In this document: piece by piece, positions 45,125 through 54,323 of the stretch
Layout of the letters: the number at the start of each line of letters is the position of its first letter
Position numbering within the stretch: position 1 is the first letter of the stretch
Assembly (NCBI GenBank): GCA_938036315.1
Contig: CALHPK010000001.1
Location: 80,109-144,108, forward strand
DNA length: 64,000 bases
Direction: 5' to 3'
Origin: an uncultured bacterium
GTDB taxonomy: Bacteria; Calescibacteriota; Calescibacteriia; Calescibacteriales; Calescibacteriaceae
Notes under the pieces: model-generated
Seen by the model: the letters and a program-made list of their open reading frames with translations, nothing else
Told to the model about the DNA's origin: nothing
The model's database searches: none
Made by a program: the position numbers and the translations under genes

Positions 45125-46078
45125 CTAATTTTCCAATTCTATGAAATTATATGCTGATTTCAGAATCTTCTTTGAGACTTTGAAGTATTCTACTATTTTC
45201 TGGAATCTGTCAGGAAAACTCCTGGTGTAGTAGATTGAAATAAAAAGAGCTATTCTATCATCTGCATTATCAAGATTTTTCACTGCTTCCAATTTTTTTT
45301 TCATATCAGATGAGAGAGGAAGTTCTGGCCTGATCGAGAAAAGGACAGAAAGTCTGTCAAGCTCCAAAATAAAATCAAAAAATGAAGTATCATATGCTCC
45401 TAATTTTAATTCGCTAAAGAATCTATCTCCTTGGACATTATGGAAAGCTCCGATTTTTTTTGCAAGTTCAAGTGATTCTATAGTCTCCTGAGCTATCTCA
45501 AGGTTAAGCTTTTTAGAAAAGCGTACAGCCCTCAATATCCTTGTTGGGTCATCAGCTATGCTATTTCGGTGCAAAACCCTTATTTTCCTTTTCAGAATAT
45601 CCTCGATTCCACCGAACGGATCTATAATCTTCAAACTAAAATCTCCTTTCTTTATATCTCCTGAGATTTCTACTGCAATACTATTTATTGTAAAGTCTCG
45701 CCGACCAAGATCCTGCTCAATGTTATCCACAAAGGTTACCTTCGGATGTTTGCCGGGAATCGGATATATTTCTTTGCGGGCTCGAGCAAGATCTATCCTC
45801 AGCCCACCTTGAAACTCAAAACTCAAAGTCCCGAAATATTCAGAATACTTAAGGTTCTTCCCTCTGAGCTTTCTAAAAAGTTCCCTTCCCACACTGATCA
45901 CATCACCTTCCACAACAAAATCAAAATCACATACATCAACTTCACCTAAAATAAAATCTCTCACGGTACCCCCAACAAGACAAATTCTCATTTTTCTCTC
46001 TATCTCCTTGATGACAGCAGAAATTACATCTGAATACCTGCGTACAGAAAGCTCAATATTTTTCTTTATATCTTCCAA
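45125..46078 (-). CDS. CCA-adding tRNA nucleotidyltransferase / poly(A) polymerase family
   Basis: Class II nucleotidyltransferase that builds or repairs tRNA 3'-CCA ends. Seen: LVGGTVRDFILG, the metal-binding DFDFV, ERD-like RRDFTINSIAVE, and DDPTRILRAVRFSKKLNL. It is short (317 residues) and lacks an HD domain. An A-adding-only or CC-adding-only enzyme is possible, as in thermophiles with split activities. The start is TTG; TATAAT (46090-46095) lies 11 nt upstream. Confidence 0.9.
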   Translation of the reverse strand: MEDIKKNIELSVRRYSDVISAVIKEIERKMRICLVGGTVRDFILGEVDVCDFDFVVEGDVISVGRELFRKLRGKNLKYSEYFGTLSFEFQGGLRIDLARARKEIYPIPGKHPKVTFVDNIEQDLGRRDFTINSIAVEISGDIKKGDFSLKIIDPFGGIEDILKRKIRVLHRNSIADDPTRILRAVRFSKKLNLEIAQETIESLELAKKIGAFHNVQGDRFFSELKLGAYDTSFFDFILELDRLSVLFSIRPELPLSSDMKKKLEAVKNLDNADDRIALFISIYYTRSFPDRFQKIVEYFKVSKKILKSAYNFIELEN

Positions 46079-46158
46079 TTTATCTACATATTATATCTCA
46101 AACAAAAAATTTTTGCAAAATCATTTTCGTCAGTTTCTTTATTTACAATACACCAATT

Positions 46159-46200
46159 ATGAGCTTGATTTCTCACATTATGAGTTTGATTTCTCACATT
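46159..46200. repeat. 21-bp tandem duplication
   Basis: Two copies (46159-46179 and 46180-46200) with one mismatch, each containing TTGATTTCTCACATT. The 21-bp period equals two DNA turns, so a protein could bind both copies on one face. Confidence 0.92.
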
Positions 46201-46270
46201 CGCTCAGAAGAATTTGAGAAGGAATTTTATGTATCTTCTGCTCACAAAAAATTATATAAATCAGTTATTA

Positions 46271-46397
46271 GTTCATAGTTGCCCATTTGGGCACTCTATT
46301 ATCTTTTCATCTACATTGTTGTATTTTCCTTTCTTTTTAAATCTTATTCCTTCTTCAGAATTTTTCAAGATAGGTCATAGGTGCCCGATTTGGGTAT
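46271..46397. repeat. Pair of TGCCC-TTTGGG motifs upstream of pstS
   Basis: GTTCATAGTTGCCCATTTGG at 46271-46290 and GGTCATAGGTGCCCGATTTG at 46373-46392, both continuing with GG. The first contains an inverted repeat TGCCC-ATTT-GGGCA (46280-46293). They could be operators of a dimeric regulator or decayed copies of one sequence. Confidence 0.5.
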
Positions 46398-46447
46398 CTT
46401 TTACTTTGAATTTTATTCCATTGTGTCTTTATTTTCCCTTCACAGAA

Positions 46448-46477
46448 TTTCGGAAGGATCACAAAAGCCTTCCGAAA
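46448..46477 (+). promoter_or_regulatory. Stem-loop in the pstS leader
   Basis: Perfect inverted repeat TTTCGGAAGG / CCTTCCGAAA with a 10-nt loop, ending 13 nt before the pstS Shine-Dalgarno. There is no U-run after it, so it is not a standard terminator. It could stabilise the mRNA 5' end or be an operator. Confidence 0.6.
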
Positions 46478-46504
46478 GGTTACAAAAAAAGGAGGTAACA
46501 AAAA

Positions 46505-47563
46505 ATGCATAAAGAAAAGAAAGGAAAAACCAAAAACATAAGTATAAAAAACATAATTAAAAAGGCACCGACTATATTCATTGCTTCCATTATCGCATTC
46601 GTAGCTTCCACAATCCACAACACAGGCTATTCTCAACAAAAAATAATAAAAATAGATGGTTCCAGTACGGTGTATCCCCTAACCGAAGCTGTAGCCGAGG
46701 AGTTCCAGAAACAATTCAAAGATATAAAGGTTACAGTTGGCATATCTGGAACGGGTGGAGGATTCAAGAAGTTCTGTCGTGGTGAAACTGATATCTCAAA
46801 TGCATCAAGACCAATAGTTAAGAAAGAAATGGAACTATGTGAACAGAATAAAATAGAATATCTGGAGCTTCCAGTTGCTTTTGACGCGCTTGCGGTAGTA
46901 GTCAATCCTAAAAACAACTGGGCTGACAAAATGACGGTTGAAGAACTAAAAAAGATGTGGGAACCTGATGCTCAAGGGAAAATAATGAGGTGGTCTGATA
47001 TCAGAAAAGATTGGCCCAAACAACCTCTAAAACTATTCGGAGCTGGACCTGATTCCGGAACATTTGATTACTTTACTGAAGCTATAATGGGCAAATCACG
47101 AGCTTCCAGAGGTGACTACGTCGCATCTGAAGACGATAATGTTACAGTCCAAGGAGTTGCAGCCGATAGATATGCTCTCGGATATTTCGGAGTCGCTTAT
47201 TACTTTGAAAATAAAGATAAAGTAAAGCCAGTTGCTATAATTAGTCCCCTTGACGGCAAACCTTATCTCCCTACTGAGGAGAATGTGATATCTGGGAAGT
47301 ACTTCCCTCTATCAAGACCTATTTTCATATATGTGAATGCCGAATCCGCTAAAAGAGAAGAAGTAAGAAAGTTTGCTGAGTTCTACATTAAAAATGCAGC
47401 CAAGGCTGCAAAAGAAGTAGGATACATCCCACTCCCCAAAGAAGGATATGATATTGGCCTAAAAGTAATCACAACTATGAAGAAAGGAACTGTATTCAAA
47501 GGAGAATTCAAGCCTCTTCCTTTCTCTGAAGTGATGAAAATGATTGAATCTGAGACAAAGTAG
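46505..47563 (+). CDS. pstS: Phosphate-binding protein of the PstS family
   Basis: Periplasmic binding protein of the Pst phosphate importer. A basic N-terminus and hydrophobic helix ([17 protein letters not shown]) form an export signal. The mature part begins with [20 protein letters not shown] and has [26 protein letters not shown], the phosphate-loop pattern, and [16 protein letters not shown]. Length 352 is normal. A very strong GGAGGT Shine-Dalgarno and structured leader suggest high, regulated expression. pstA lies 24 kb away; pstC and pstB are not in the window. Confidence 0.95.
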   Translation: MHKEKKGKTKNISIKNIIKKAPTIFIASIIAFVASTIHNTGYSQQKIIKIDGSSTVYPLTEAVAEEFQKQFKDIKVTVGISGTGGGFKKFCRGETDISNASRPIVKKEMELCEQNKIEYLELPVAFDALAVVVNPKNNWADKMTVEELKKMWEPDAQGKIMRWSDIRKDWPKQPLKLFGAGPDSGTFDYFTEAIMGKSRASRGDYVASEDDNVTVQGVAADRYALGYFGVAYYFENKDKVKPVAIISPLDGKPYLPTEENVISGKYFPLSRPIFIYVNAESAKREEVRKFAEFYIKNAAKAAKEVGYIPLPKEGYDIGLKVITTMKKGTVFKGEFKPLPFSEVMKMIESETK

Positions 47564-47584
47564 GAAAAAATACTACTCGGGAGT

Positions 47585-47660
47585 AACATTTCTGGTGCCT
47601 GAGCCAAGCTATAATTCTCTTACAATTTTCCGGCAATCATCTCAGGACACCAGAAATGTT
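47585..47660. other. Long inverted repeat after pstS
   Basis: Arms AACATTTCTGGTGCCTGAG (47585-47603) and its complement with one extra base (47641-47660), separated by 37 nt. Pairing extends weakly outward (GGGA / TCCC). No T-run follows, so it may be an mRNA-end stem-loop or a palindromic element. Confidence 0.75.
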
Positions 47661-47762
47661 GCTTCCCTTTCAAAGCTCTCTAAAAAGCCCTAAATACAAA
47701 AAAACACACAGATTCCTGCAAAGCTAATTTTATGGCGACAAAAGCTTTAAATTTCAACAAAT

Positions 47763-49538
47763 ATGAAATATCTTCTTTTATGGGGGCTGATATTCATCTT
47801 AGCAATCTTCATCTATAGAGTTGCAACAGAAATCCAAGAATCAGCTCAATTTAAAACGATATCACTTAGCGACTTAATAACGGATTCCGATAATATAGAA
47901 GAAGTAAAGATAAAGGGTAACAAAATTGAGGGTAAATTCAAAAATGGGGAGCTGTTCAGAAGTTACGGAATAGCGGATTGGGGATTCATAAATGAATTGA
48001 TAAAAAAAGGAATAAAAGTAAACGTATTCCCAGAAGAAAAAGCGAGTATATGGAAAGATATACTTATAGCTTGGGTTCCAACATTAGTGATAATTTTCCT
48101 TTTCTTTTCACTCGTAAGGGGAATTGAAAGAGGGAATGCAAGAGCTATAACTTTCACCAAAGCAAAAGCTAAAATGTTTATTCCCAAAAAAGAGAACAAA
48201 GTTACCTTCAGTTCAGTAGCAGGAATAGATGAAGTTAAAGAAGAAGTTATGGATATTCTGGAGTATCTAAAAAATCCAAATAAGTTCAGAGAAATGGGGG
48301 TTCGCCCGCCAAAAGGTGTTATATTCATAGGTCCACCAGGAACAGGGAAAACTTTAGTGGCAAAGGCAATAGCAAACGAGGCAGATGTTCCTTTTTTTTA
48401 TGAAGTTGGTTCTTCCTTCATTGAGTTATTTGTGGGAGTTGGTTCGGCAAGGATAAGAGATCTTTTTGACAGAGCAAGAAAGCATTCTCCCTGTATAATT
48501 TTTATTGACGAAATTGATGCGGTCGGAAGAAGTAGAGGAGCAGGCATCGGCGGAGGTCATGATGAACGCGAACAAACCCTAAACCAGCTCCTTGTTGAAC
48601 TTGACGGAATAGAATCCAGAGGAGAACCCATAGTTGTAATCGCAGCAACAAACAGACCAGATATACTTGACCCAGCACTTCTTAGAGCGGGTAGATTCGA
48701 CAAAAAGGTGTATTTCCCCCTCCCAGATCTCAAAGGAAGAATTGAAATATTCAAAGTTCACGCAAAAAGATTCAAAGTTGATGAAAATGTAGATTTTGAA
48801 AAAGTAGCTAGGATGGTACCTGGATTCTCAGGCGCAGACATAGAAAATATGCTTAACGAAGCCGCAATAATGGCAGTACGAGCAAAAAAAAGTAAAATAG
48901 ATGAAGAAACCCTTATGAAAGCCAGAGATAAAATAATAATGGGAGCGGAAAGAAAAAATTTTTATATAACTGAAGAGCAGAAAAAGAGAATAGCATACCA
49001 CGAAGCAGGACACACAATGGTTGCAAAACTTTACGGCAAAGAGCAGGTTGAAAAAGTAAGTATCATACCGCGAGGAAAAGCTTTAGGAGTAACTCTTCAA
49101 ATTCCAAAAGAAGATATATACATCATGGATAAAGATTATATCTTAAAAAAAATAACAATTTTACTCAGTGGAAGAGCAACAGAAGAGATAATATTTGGCT
49201 CTGAATCCACAGGAGCCGTAGATGACATCGAAAAAAGTACAGAAATAGCAAAAAAGATGATTTACGAATGGGGAATGTCATCCTTAGGACCAATAGCATT
49301 TAAAACTAAAGATGAATATGTGTTCTTAGGAAAAGAAGTAGCACGGCACGAAGAAATATCCGAAGAAATAGCAAAAAAACTTGATAACGAGGTCATCAGC
49401 ATAATATCACTCTGCTATGAAAAAGCCAAATCAATAATATTGGAAAACATTGAAAAACTACACAACCTCGCAAAAGCCCTTTTAGAAAAAGAAACACTAC
49501 TCGAAAAAGAAATAGAAGAAATCCTCACCACAGCATAA
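47763..49538 (+). CDS. ftsH: ATP-dependent zinc metalloprotease FtsH
   Basis: Membrane-anchored AAA+ protease for quality control of membrane and soluble proteins. Two N-terminal membrane helices (residues 1-23 and about 100-118) flank a small periplasmic domain. Seen: Walker A GPPGTGKT, Walker [12 protein letters not shown], second-region-of-homology [20 protein letters not shown], and zinc motif HEAGH (about 413-417). Length 591 is slightly short. The glycosyltransferase GTG follows its stop after 1 nt. Confidence 0.97.
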   Translation: MKYLLLWGLIFILAIFIYRVATEIQESAQFKTISLSDLITDSDNIEEVKIKGNKIEGKFKNGELFRSYGIADWGFINELIKKGIKVNVFPEEKASIWKDILIAWVPTLVIIFLFFSLVRGIERGNARAITFTKAKAKMFIPKKENKVTFSSVAGIDEVKEEVMDILEYLKNPNKFREMGVRPPKGVIFIGPPGTGKTLVAKAIANEADVPFFYEVGSSFIELFVGVGSARIRDLFDRARKHSPCIIFIDEIDAVGRSRGAGIGGGHDEREQTLNQLLVELDGIESRGEPIVVIAATNRPDILDPALLRAGRFDKKVYFPLPDLKGRIEIFKVHAKRFKVDENVDFEKVARMVPGFSGADIENMLNEAAIMAVRAKKSKIDEETLMKARDKIIMGAERKNFYITEEQKKRIAYHEAGHTMVAKLYGKEQVEKVSIIPRGKALGVTLQIPKEDIYIMDKDYILKKITILLSGRATEEIIFGSESTGAVDDIEKSTEIAKKMIYEWGMSSLGPIAFKTKDEYVFLGKEVARHEEISEEIAKKLDNEVISIISLCYEKAKSIILENIEKLHNLAKALLEKETLLEKEIEEILTTA

Positions 49539-49539
49539 A

Positions 49540-50673
49540 GTGAAAATCTTCATAGTATCAGATAGCTTCCCACCAGTACCAAGTGGTGTATCCAAATACA
49601 CCTTCTGGCTAGCAGAAAAATTGCTACAAAGAAATCATAAAGTCTATGTTATAACTGGGGGCGTACCGCAATCACCTCCAGAAGACCTAAAAATCAAAAA
49701 ACTCAAAGGAGAAGTAATAAGACTTGGCAAACTTATATATGTCTATGCAAACGGAACCAGATGCTGGATAACACTTCTGAGTATAAAAGATCTCTTCAAA
49801 ATGAAAAAAATATTCAGAGTCACACCGCATGACATAGTAATTTTACAGGGACCTTTGGGACTGACCTTGCCTTACCCTGCAACTTTATTCTCCAAATCAC
49901 CAAAAATTGGCATATTCCACTCAGTAACAGAAAAACCAAATTTAGGATTTATTTTATTCAAACCACTTATGAAACCTTTCTTGAAAGCAATTGATCTGAA
50001 AATCGCTGTGTCGCGGTGGGCAAAATACGAAATTGAAAGATACTTTGGTAAACAAGATTTCATCATAATTCCTCCCGGAGTAGATACAAAAGTTTATAAT
50101 CCCAACCGTGGGAAAAAAAGTTCGGATTCTGTAAACTTCCTTTTCGTAGGAAGGCTTGATGAGAGAAAAGGTGCAGATATATTAATCCATAGCTGGAGCA
50201 GAGTGAAAAATTTTGAAGGGAAAAAAGGAGGAAAATCTGTTCCCCTGAACCTTCTGATAGCGGGAGATGGTCCTTTAAAAGAAAAACTCGCAAAGCGTGC
50301 TGGAAATTCAGTAAAATTTCTCGGGTTCATTCCGGAACCAGAATTACCTTCGCTTTACGCATCCGCAGATGTATCGGTTTTTCCGTCCAAAGGAGGGGAA
50401 AGTTTTGGCATAGTTCTCATAGAAAGTATGGCCTGTGGGACTCCTCCTATAGCATCGAAAATAAAGGGCTACAGCGATGTTGTTAAACACGAAGAAACAG
50501 GACTCCTATTCACAGATGAAAATGACCTCACTTCCAAAATCTTAGAACTAAGCAGAGATGAAAATAAAAGAAAAAAAATGAGTCAAAACTCCTATTACTT
50601 CGCTAAAGAAAACTATGATTGGGATAAAATAGCAGATACATTCGAAGATGTACTGAGAAAAATCAAATCTTGA
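49540..50673 (+). CDS. Glycosyltransferase family 4 protein
   Basis: GT-B-fold retaining glycosyltransferase. MKIFIVSDSFPPVPSGVSKYTFWLAE is the typical N-terminus; the donor-binding half has NFLFVGRLDERKGADILI and ESFGIVLIESMACGTPPIA (E-x7-E). It acts on a surface glycan or lipid, identity unknown. Its GTG start lies 1 nt after ftsH, implying translational coupling. Confidence 0.9.
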   Translation: MKIFIVSDSFPPVPSGVSKYTFWLAEKLLQRNHKVYVITGGVPQSPPEDLKIKKLKGEVIRLGKLIYVYANGTRCWITLLSIKDLFKMKKIFRVTPHDIVILQGPLGLTLPYPATLFSKSPKIGIFHSVTEKPNLGFILFKPLMKPFLKAIDLKIAVSRWAKYEIERYFGKQDFIIIPPGVDTKVYNPNRGKKSSDSVNFLFVGRLDERKGADILIHSWSRVKNFEGKKGGKSVPLNLLIAGDGPLKEKLAKRAGNSVKFLGFIPEPELPSLYASADVSVFPSKGGESFGIVLIESMACGTPPIASKIKGYSDVVKHEETGLLFTDENDLTSKILELSRDENKRKKMSQNSYYFAKENYDWDKIADTFEDVLRKIKS

Positions 50674-50725
50674 GTGAAGCGTGCCACATCTATTACAGTT
50701 TATTCCAATCTAACTGTACCTTCAC
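50674..50725 (+). other. Nested hairpin after the glycosyltransferase
   Basis: Outer arms GTGAAG (50674-50679) and CTTCAC (50720-50725); inner arms TACAGTT (50694-50700) and AACTGTA (50712-50718), loop 11 nt. It begins right after the stop codon. There is no T-run; possibly a transcript-end structure. Confidence 0.45.
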
Positions 50726-50810
50726 GCCGGTGGCAAAAGATACATAATTACCTATTCAATTAGGTTTGCAGTGAATATACCCATAAGGTTTAGAACTTTA
50801 TCGATCAAAT

Positions 50811-50830
50811 TTTTGAACGAATGTTCAAAA
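50811..50830. promoter_or_regulatory. Operator-like palindrome upstream of the GMC oxidoreductase
   Basis: TTTTGAAC-GAAT-GTTCAAAA, perfect 8-bp arms with a 4-bp centre, 49 bp before the chosen ATG. Spacing and symmetry resemble TetR-family sites; no regulator gene is in the window. Confidence 0.55.
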
Positions 50831-50879
50831 CTTCTTGTCTATCACATACAGAATCGATATAAGACTAAATTATTTGAAA

Positions 50880-52763
50880 ATGTTTTCAACTCACGAGATA
50901 GAAGTCTTAGAAGCAATAGCACACGCTATGATACCGGCTGGAAAGTTTTTTCCACCTGGTGGAAAGAACAATGTGAAAAAGCTGGAAGCATATCTGAAGG
51001 AAGATCCCTTGGCTGAAAAATTTTATAAAGCAGTAATAAATCTATTCGATATCACCGTAAAGTTAAAAAAGTTAAGATCATTTACAAAACTGTCACTGAA
51101 TGAGCAACGAAAAATCCTTGAGGAGTGGTTGAACAGTCCAAATCCTATAAAAAGAGGTATCGCAGAAATAATCACAGTAACTCTAAAAGTCTCACACTTT
51201 TCCGATGATGAAATATATTCAAAAATAGGGTGTGTATGGGATAAAAGCCCCAAATCATATCAACCTCCCCCATATATGGTCAATGTTAAAAGTGAAATCG
51301 AGGATGAAGAGATTGAATGTGATATTGTTGTTATAGGCTCAGGAGCCGGCGGAGCGGTAGTGGCCAAAGAACTAGCTGAGAAAGGCTTCGGCGTGATAAT
51401 AGTCGAAGAAGGAAAATATTACACAAGAAAAGATTTCTCAGGAAAAGCCGCGGAATCCTTTAGAAAATTTTACAGAAACAAAGGACTTACATTCGCCATA
51501 GGAAATACGATAATCCCCATCCCCATGGGAAAAATGGTAGGAGGCTCCACAGCCATAAACACCGGAACAAGTTGGAGAACCCCATACTGGATACTCGAAA
51601 AATGGGTAAAGTATGGGCTCTCCGAGCTTTCACCCAAGAATATGGAAAAATATTTTGAGAAAGTTGAAACCACAATTCAGGTCGAAGAAGCTAAATTAGA
51701 AGTTATAGGTGGTATTGCAAAAGTTATAGAGCGCGGATGCCAAAGATTAGGACTTAAACACCACCCGGTAAAAAGAAATGCCCCAGACTGCGACGGACAA
51801 GGAGTATGCACATTCGGATGCCCCACAGACGCAAAAAAATCAACAAATATATCATATATACCACTTGCATTAAAAAGTGGTGCCCTACTTTTGGATGAAA
51901 CCAAATTCGAAAAGATAATCATCAAAAATGGAAAAGCAGAAGGAATAATAGTTAAAAACAAATCCGGCAAAAATGTAACAATAAGAGCAAAAGCAACAGT
52001 TTTATCTTGCGGTGCAATCCTCACTCCATTTTATCTGATCGAACACAAACTTAAAAATAAAAACATTGGAAAAAACCTAACAATTCACCCTTCAACATCA
52101 GTTCTAGCATACCTCCCAGACGATGACATAAGACAGTTCAATCGCACACCACAAGGCTACTGTATCAGCTCATTTATGAACATCGGAATTCTACTTTTAC
52201 ATGGAGGCCTACCACTAGATGCTGGAGCAGGAGCAATACCGTTTATAGGAGAAAAATTTTCAACTGCTATGTCAAATTTCGATAAAATTGCCTCCTTTGG
52301 AGTTATGGTAGAAGATGACCCATCTGGAAGAGTCTTATCACTAAATCATAAACCATTCATATTCTACTGGTTGAAGAAGAGAGAACTAAAGCTACTGAAA
52401 TTTGGAACAGAAATCATAATAAGAATCTTCCTTGAGGCCGGAGCAGATGAAGTCTACCCAATGATAAGAAATTGCAAACCAATAAGAACTTGGGGGGATT
52501 TCTCGAACTTCCTGAAAAGTAACTTCCTGCCCTCAGATTACATAATCTCCGCCTTCCACCCTCTCGGAACCTGCAGAATGGGAACTTCACCGTCAAACTC
52601 TGTGGTAGATATGAACCATAAAGTCTGGGACATTGAAAATTTATTCATTGTTGATGGGAGTGTAGTCCCAACCTCAATTGGGGTGAATCCACAAATAACA
52701 ATCATGGCTCTTGCAACCCGAGCTGCAGAAAAAATAGCAGAAGCAGTAACCCCAAAACTCTAA
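50880..52763 (+). CDS. GMC oxidoreductase (long-chain alcohol oxidase-like)
   Basis: FAD-dependent glucose-methanol-choline family enzyme of 627 residues. The N-terminal about 120 residues (EVLEAIAHAMIPAGKFFPPGG) resemble the helical region of long-chain fatty alcohol oxidases. Then CDIVVIGSGAGGAVVAKELAEKG (FAD), MGKMVGGSTAINTG, a Cys-containing CDGQGVCTFGCPTDAKKS, and the catalytic C-terminus HPLGTCRMG with VNPQITIMA. The natural substrate is probably a hydrophobic alcohol (inference). I chose ATG 50880; TTG 50835 is an alternative. A palindromic operator-like site lies upstream. Confidence 0.88.
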   Translation: MFSTHEIEVLEAIAHAMIPAGKFFPPGGKNNVKKLEAYLKEDPLAEKFYKAVINLFDITVKLKKLRSFTKLSLNEQRKILEEWLNSPNPIKRGIAEIITVTLKVSHFSDDEIYSKIGCVWDKSPKSYQPPPYMVNVKSEIEDEEIECDIVVIGSGAGGAVVAKELAEKGFGVIIVEEGKYYTRKDFSGKAAESFRKFYRNKGLTFAIGNTIIPIPMGKMVGGSTAINTGTSWRTPYWILEKWVKYGLSELSPKNMEKYFEKVETTIQVEEAKLEVIGGIAKVIERGCQRLGLKHHPVKRNAPDCDGQGVCTFGCPTDAKKSTNISYIPLALKSGALLLDETKFEKIIIKNGKAEGIIVKNKSGKNVTIRAKATVLSCGAILTPFYLIEHKLKNKNIGKNLTIHPSTSVLAYLPDDDIRQFNRTPQGYCISSFMNIGILLLHGGLPLDAGAGAIPFIGEKFSTAMSNFDKIASFGVMVEDDPSGRVLSLNHKPFIFYWLKKRELKLLKFGTEIIIRIFLEAGADEVYPMIRNCKPIRTWGDFSNFLKSNFLPSDYIISAFHPLGTCRMGTSPSNSVVDMNHKVWDIENLFIVDGSVVPTSIGVNPQITIMALATRAAEKIAEAVTPKL

Positions 52764-52765
52764 AA

Positions 52766-53629
52766 TCATATAAGATAAAATTTTCTCAGAAATTCTTCTA
52801 TGGCTCTATTGACCTCAGCAGGAAACTCCAAGGGAGTGTAGTGCGAACCATTCTCTATCTCGCAAATCTCCGCTTTCCTGATCTTCAATGCCATATCAAT
52901 GGCAAATTTTGAAGGAGTAAAAAGATCTCTGCTCCCGTAGATTATCAAAGTCGGAACTTTAATATGTGGTAGAACATCCTCAGCATCATGTTGACCGAGA
53001 AACCTGAAGGTTTTCACATATTCCTTCATATCAAGCTCAAGCCACGAAAGAATGGTCTCCTTAGCTATGTGGCTATACTTACTTAAGGTGAAAAGACCAA
53101 AATATGAGGCAAGCCTCAGAAGAACACTTTTCTGAGCAAGAATCCTTACAAGCGGGAAAAAAACCCTCATGCCATCTTGCATAAAGTAAAAAAACAATTC
53201 CCAAAAAAAATCAGAAAACCTCCCATAAAATGCTTTCCTGAAGGGCTTCCCAGATACCCCATTTATCTGAATAAGAGCTAAAAATTTCTCAGGATGAGTC
53301 CTGTAAAACTCAAAATTGAGCTGTACCCCCATACTCCAGCCAAAAAATATAGCTTTATCTATTTTCAGAACATCAAGAATCACCTCAAGATCTCTTGCGT
53401 GATCTTGAACTCTGTAAAAGTATTTTGATCGAGATTTTCCACTTTTGTACAGTCCCCTGTAGTCCCAAGAGACAAACCTTATTTTCTTTGAAAAGTGATC
53501 GAGCAGAGGTTGCCATGCCCTTATGTTTCCACCGAGCCCATTTGACAGAATTCCGACAACGTCACCTTTTCCCGAATCGTAAACGCACAACCTTGTTCCA
53601 TCCCAACTATCTACAAAGAATTCTTTCAC
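52766..53629 (-). CDS. Alpha/beta-fold hydrolase
   Basis: A 287-residue serine hydrolase. Seen: NGLGGNIRAW (oxyanion), WDYRGLYKSG, nucleophile Ser99 in FGWSMGVQ, Asp in IYGSRDLFTPS and His in ENGSHYTPLEFP. The substrate is unknown; an esterase or lipase-like role is possible next to the long-chain alcohol oxidase-like gene, with which it converges (2-bp gap). GTG start; TAAAAT (53637-53642) lies 7 nt upstream. Confidence 0.86.
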   Translation of the reverse strand: MKEFFVDSWDGTRLCVYDSGKGDVVGILSNGLGGNIRAWQPLLDHFSKKIRFVSWDYRGLYKSGKSRSKYFYRVQDHARDLEVILDVLKIDKAIFFGWSMGVQLNFEFYRTHPEKFLALIQINGVSGKPFRKAFYGRFSDFFWELFFYFMQDGMRVFFPLVRILAQKSVLLRLASYFGLFTLSKYSHIAKETILSWLELDMKEYVKTFRFLGQHDAEDVLPHIKVPTLIIYGSRDLFTPSKFAIDMALKIRKAEICEIENGSHYTPLEFPAEVNRAIEEFLRKFYLI

Positions 53630-53711
53630 AGATTAAATTTTACGAATTTCCTATCATTCCTTTGAGTCTTTTTAATTTGATAAATTTCAAACTTTATAGT
53701 AAATAAAAAAT

Positions 53712-54323
53712 ATGGAGCAGAAAGTGAAAATTCAGAATCGCATCTCAGCTGTGATTCACGGTAGCGGGAATTCGCCTACCGTCATAGCCCTACATGGCTT
53801 TGAGTCATTTAAAGATAGTCCAAAATACATCTTGATGGGAGAAAACTTTGAAAAAAATGGATTCACATTTATAAGATTTGACTTTTCTGGCTGTGGAGAA
53901 ACCCCCGGAGACAAGTTTGATCTTGAAAAAAGGATAGAAGATGTAGGAACTGTGTATGAATTCGCCAAAAGGTTTACAAATCATAATAAAATTTATTTTA
54001 TCGGCTCAAGCCTTGGAGGAACAATAGCTATACTCCTTGGTGAGTTAGCAGATGGCATAGTCGCTCTTTGCCCACCCATAGTAAACATAGGAAAACTTAA
54101 AATAGAAGATTCCCTAAAAAGAAACCCTCCCCTCCTTATAATCCACGGAGATAAAGATGAGACCGTCCCCATTGAAGAAGGAATGAAAATCTTCGAGCTA
54201 GCAAGACCTCCAAAGGAGTTCTTCAAAATCCCAGGTGGAGACCACAGATTCTCAAATCCTGATCATCTTGCCCAAGTCATCGAAAAATCTGTCAATTTCA
54301 TAAAGAAACTGAATGAAAAATGA
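53712..54323 (+). CDS. Small alpha/beta hydrolase
   Basis: A 203-residue hydrolase of the dienelactone-hydrolase/serine-aminopeptidase-like group. Seen: ALHGFESFKDS, FDFSGCGETPG, nucleophile Ser100 in GSSLGGT, Asp in HGDKDETVP and His in GGDHRF. The lid is short. Its stop overlaps the start of the next gene as ATGA, so the two are translationally coupled. TATAGT lies 11 nt before the ATG. Confidence 0.87.
   Translation: MEQKVKIQNRISAVIHGSGNSPTVIALHGFESFKDSPKYILMGENFEKNGFTFIRFDFSGCGETPGDKFDLEKRIEDVGTVYEFAKRFTNHNKIYFIGSSLGGTIAILLGELADGIVALCPPIVNIGKLKIEDSLKRNPPLLIIHGDKDETVPIEEGMKIFELARPPKEFFKIPGGDHRFSNPDHLAQVIEKSVNFIKKLNEK

Larger units (their letters stand above)
46079..46504. other. Long divergent intergenic region before pstS
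   Basis: A 426-bp region between the CCA-type gene (minus) and pstS (plus). It holds a 21-bp tandem duplication, two copies of a GTCATAG-TGCCC-TTTGGG motif about 100 bp apart, a 10-bp-arm hairpin and the strong pstS Shine-Dalgarno (GGAGGT, 46491-46496). A 94-codon ORF at 46214-46498 looks low-complexity and hydrophobic and I do not accept it as a gene. The complexity fits a regulated promoter. Confidence 0.6.

Noticed and set aside
46214..46498. 94-codon plus-strand ORF before pstS with CPFGH-like and CPIW motifs
   Set aside because: Low-complexity and hydrophobic, no ribosome binding site, and it covers the repeats and hairpin of the pstS leader. The Cys motifs arise from the two TGCCC repeats.
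50771..51016. 81-codon plus ORF overlapping the GMC oxidoreductase start
   Set aside because: It covers the operator-like palindrome and overlaps the true gene in another frame; no Shine-Dalgarno.
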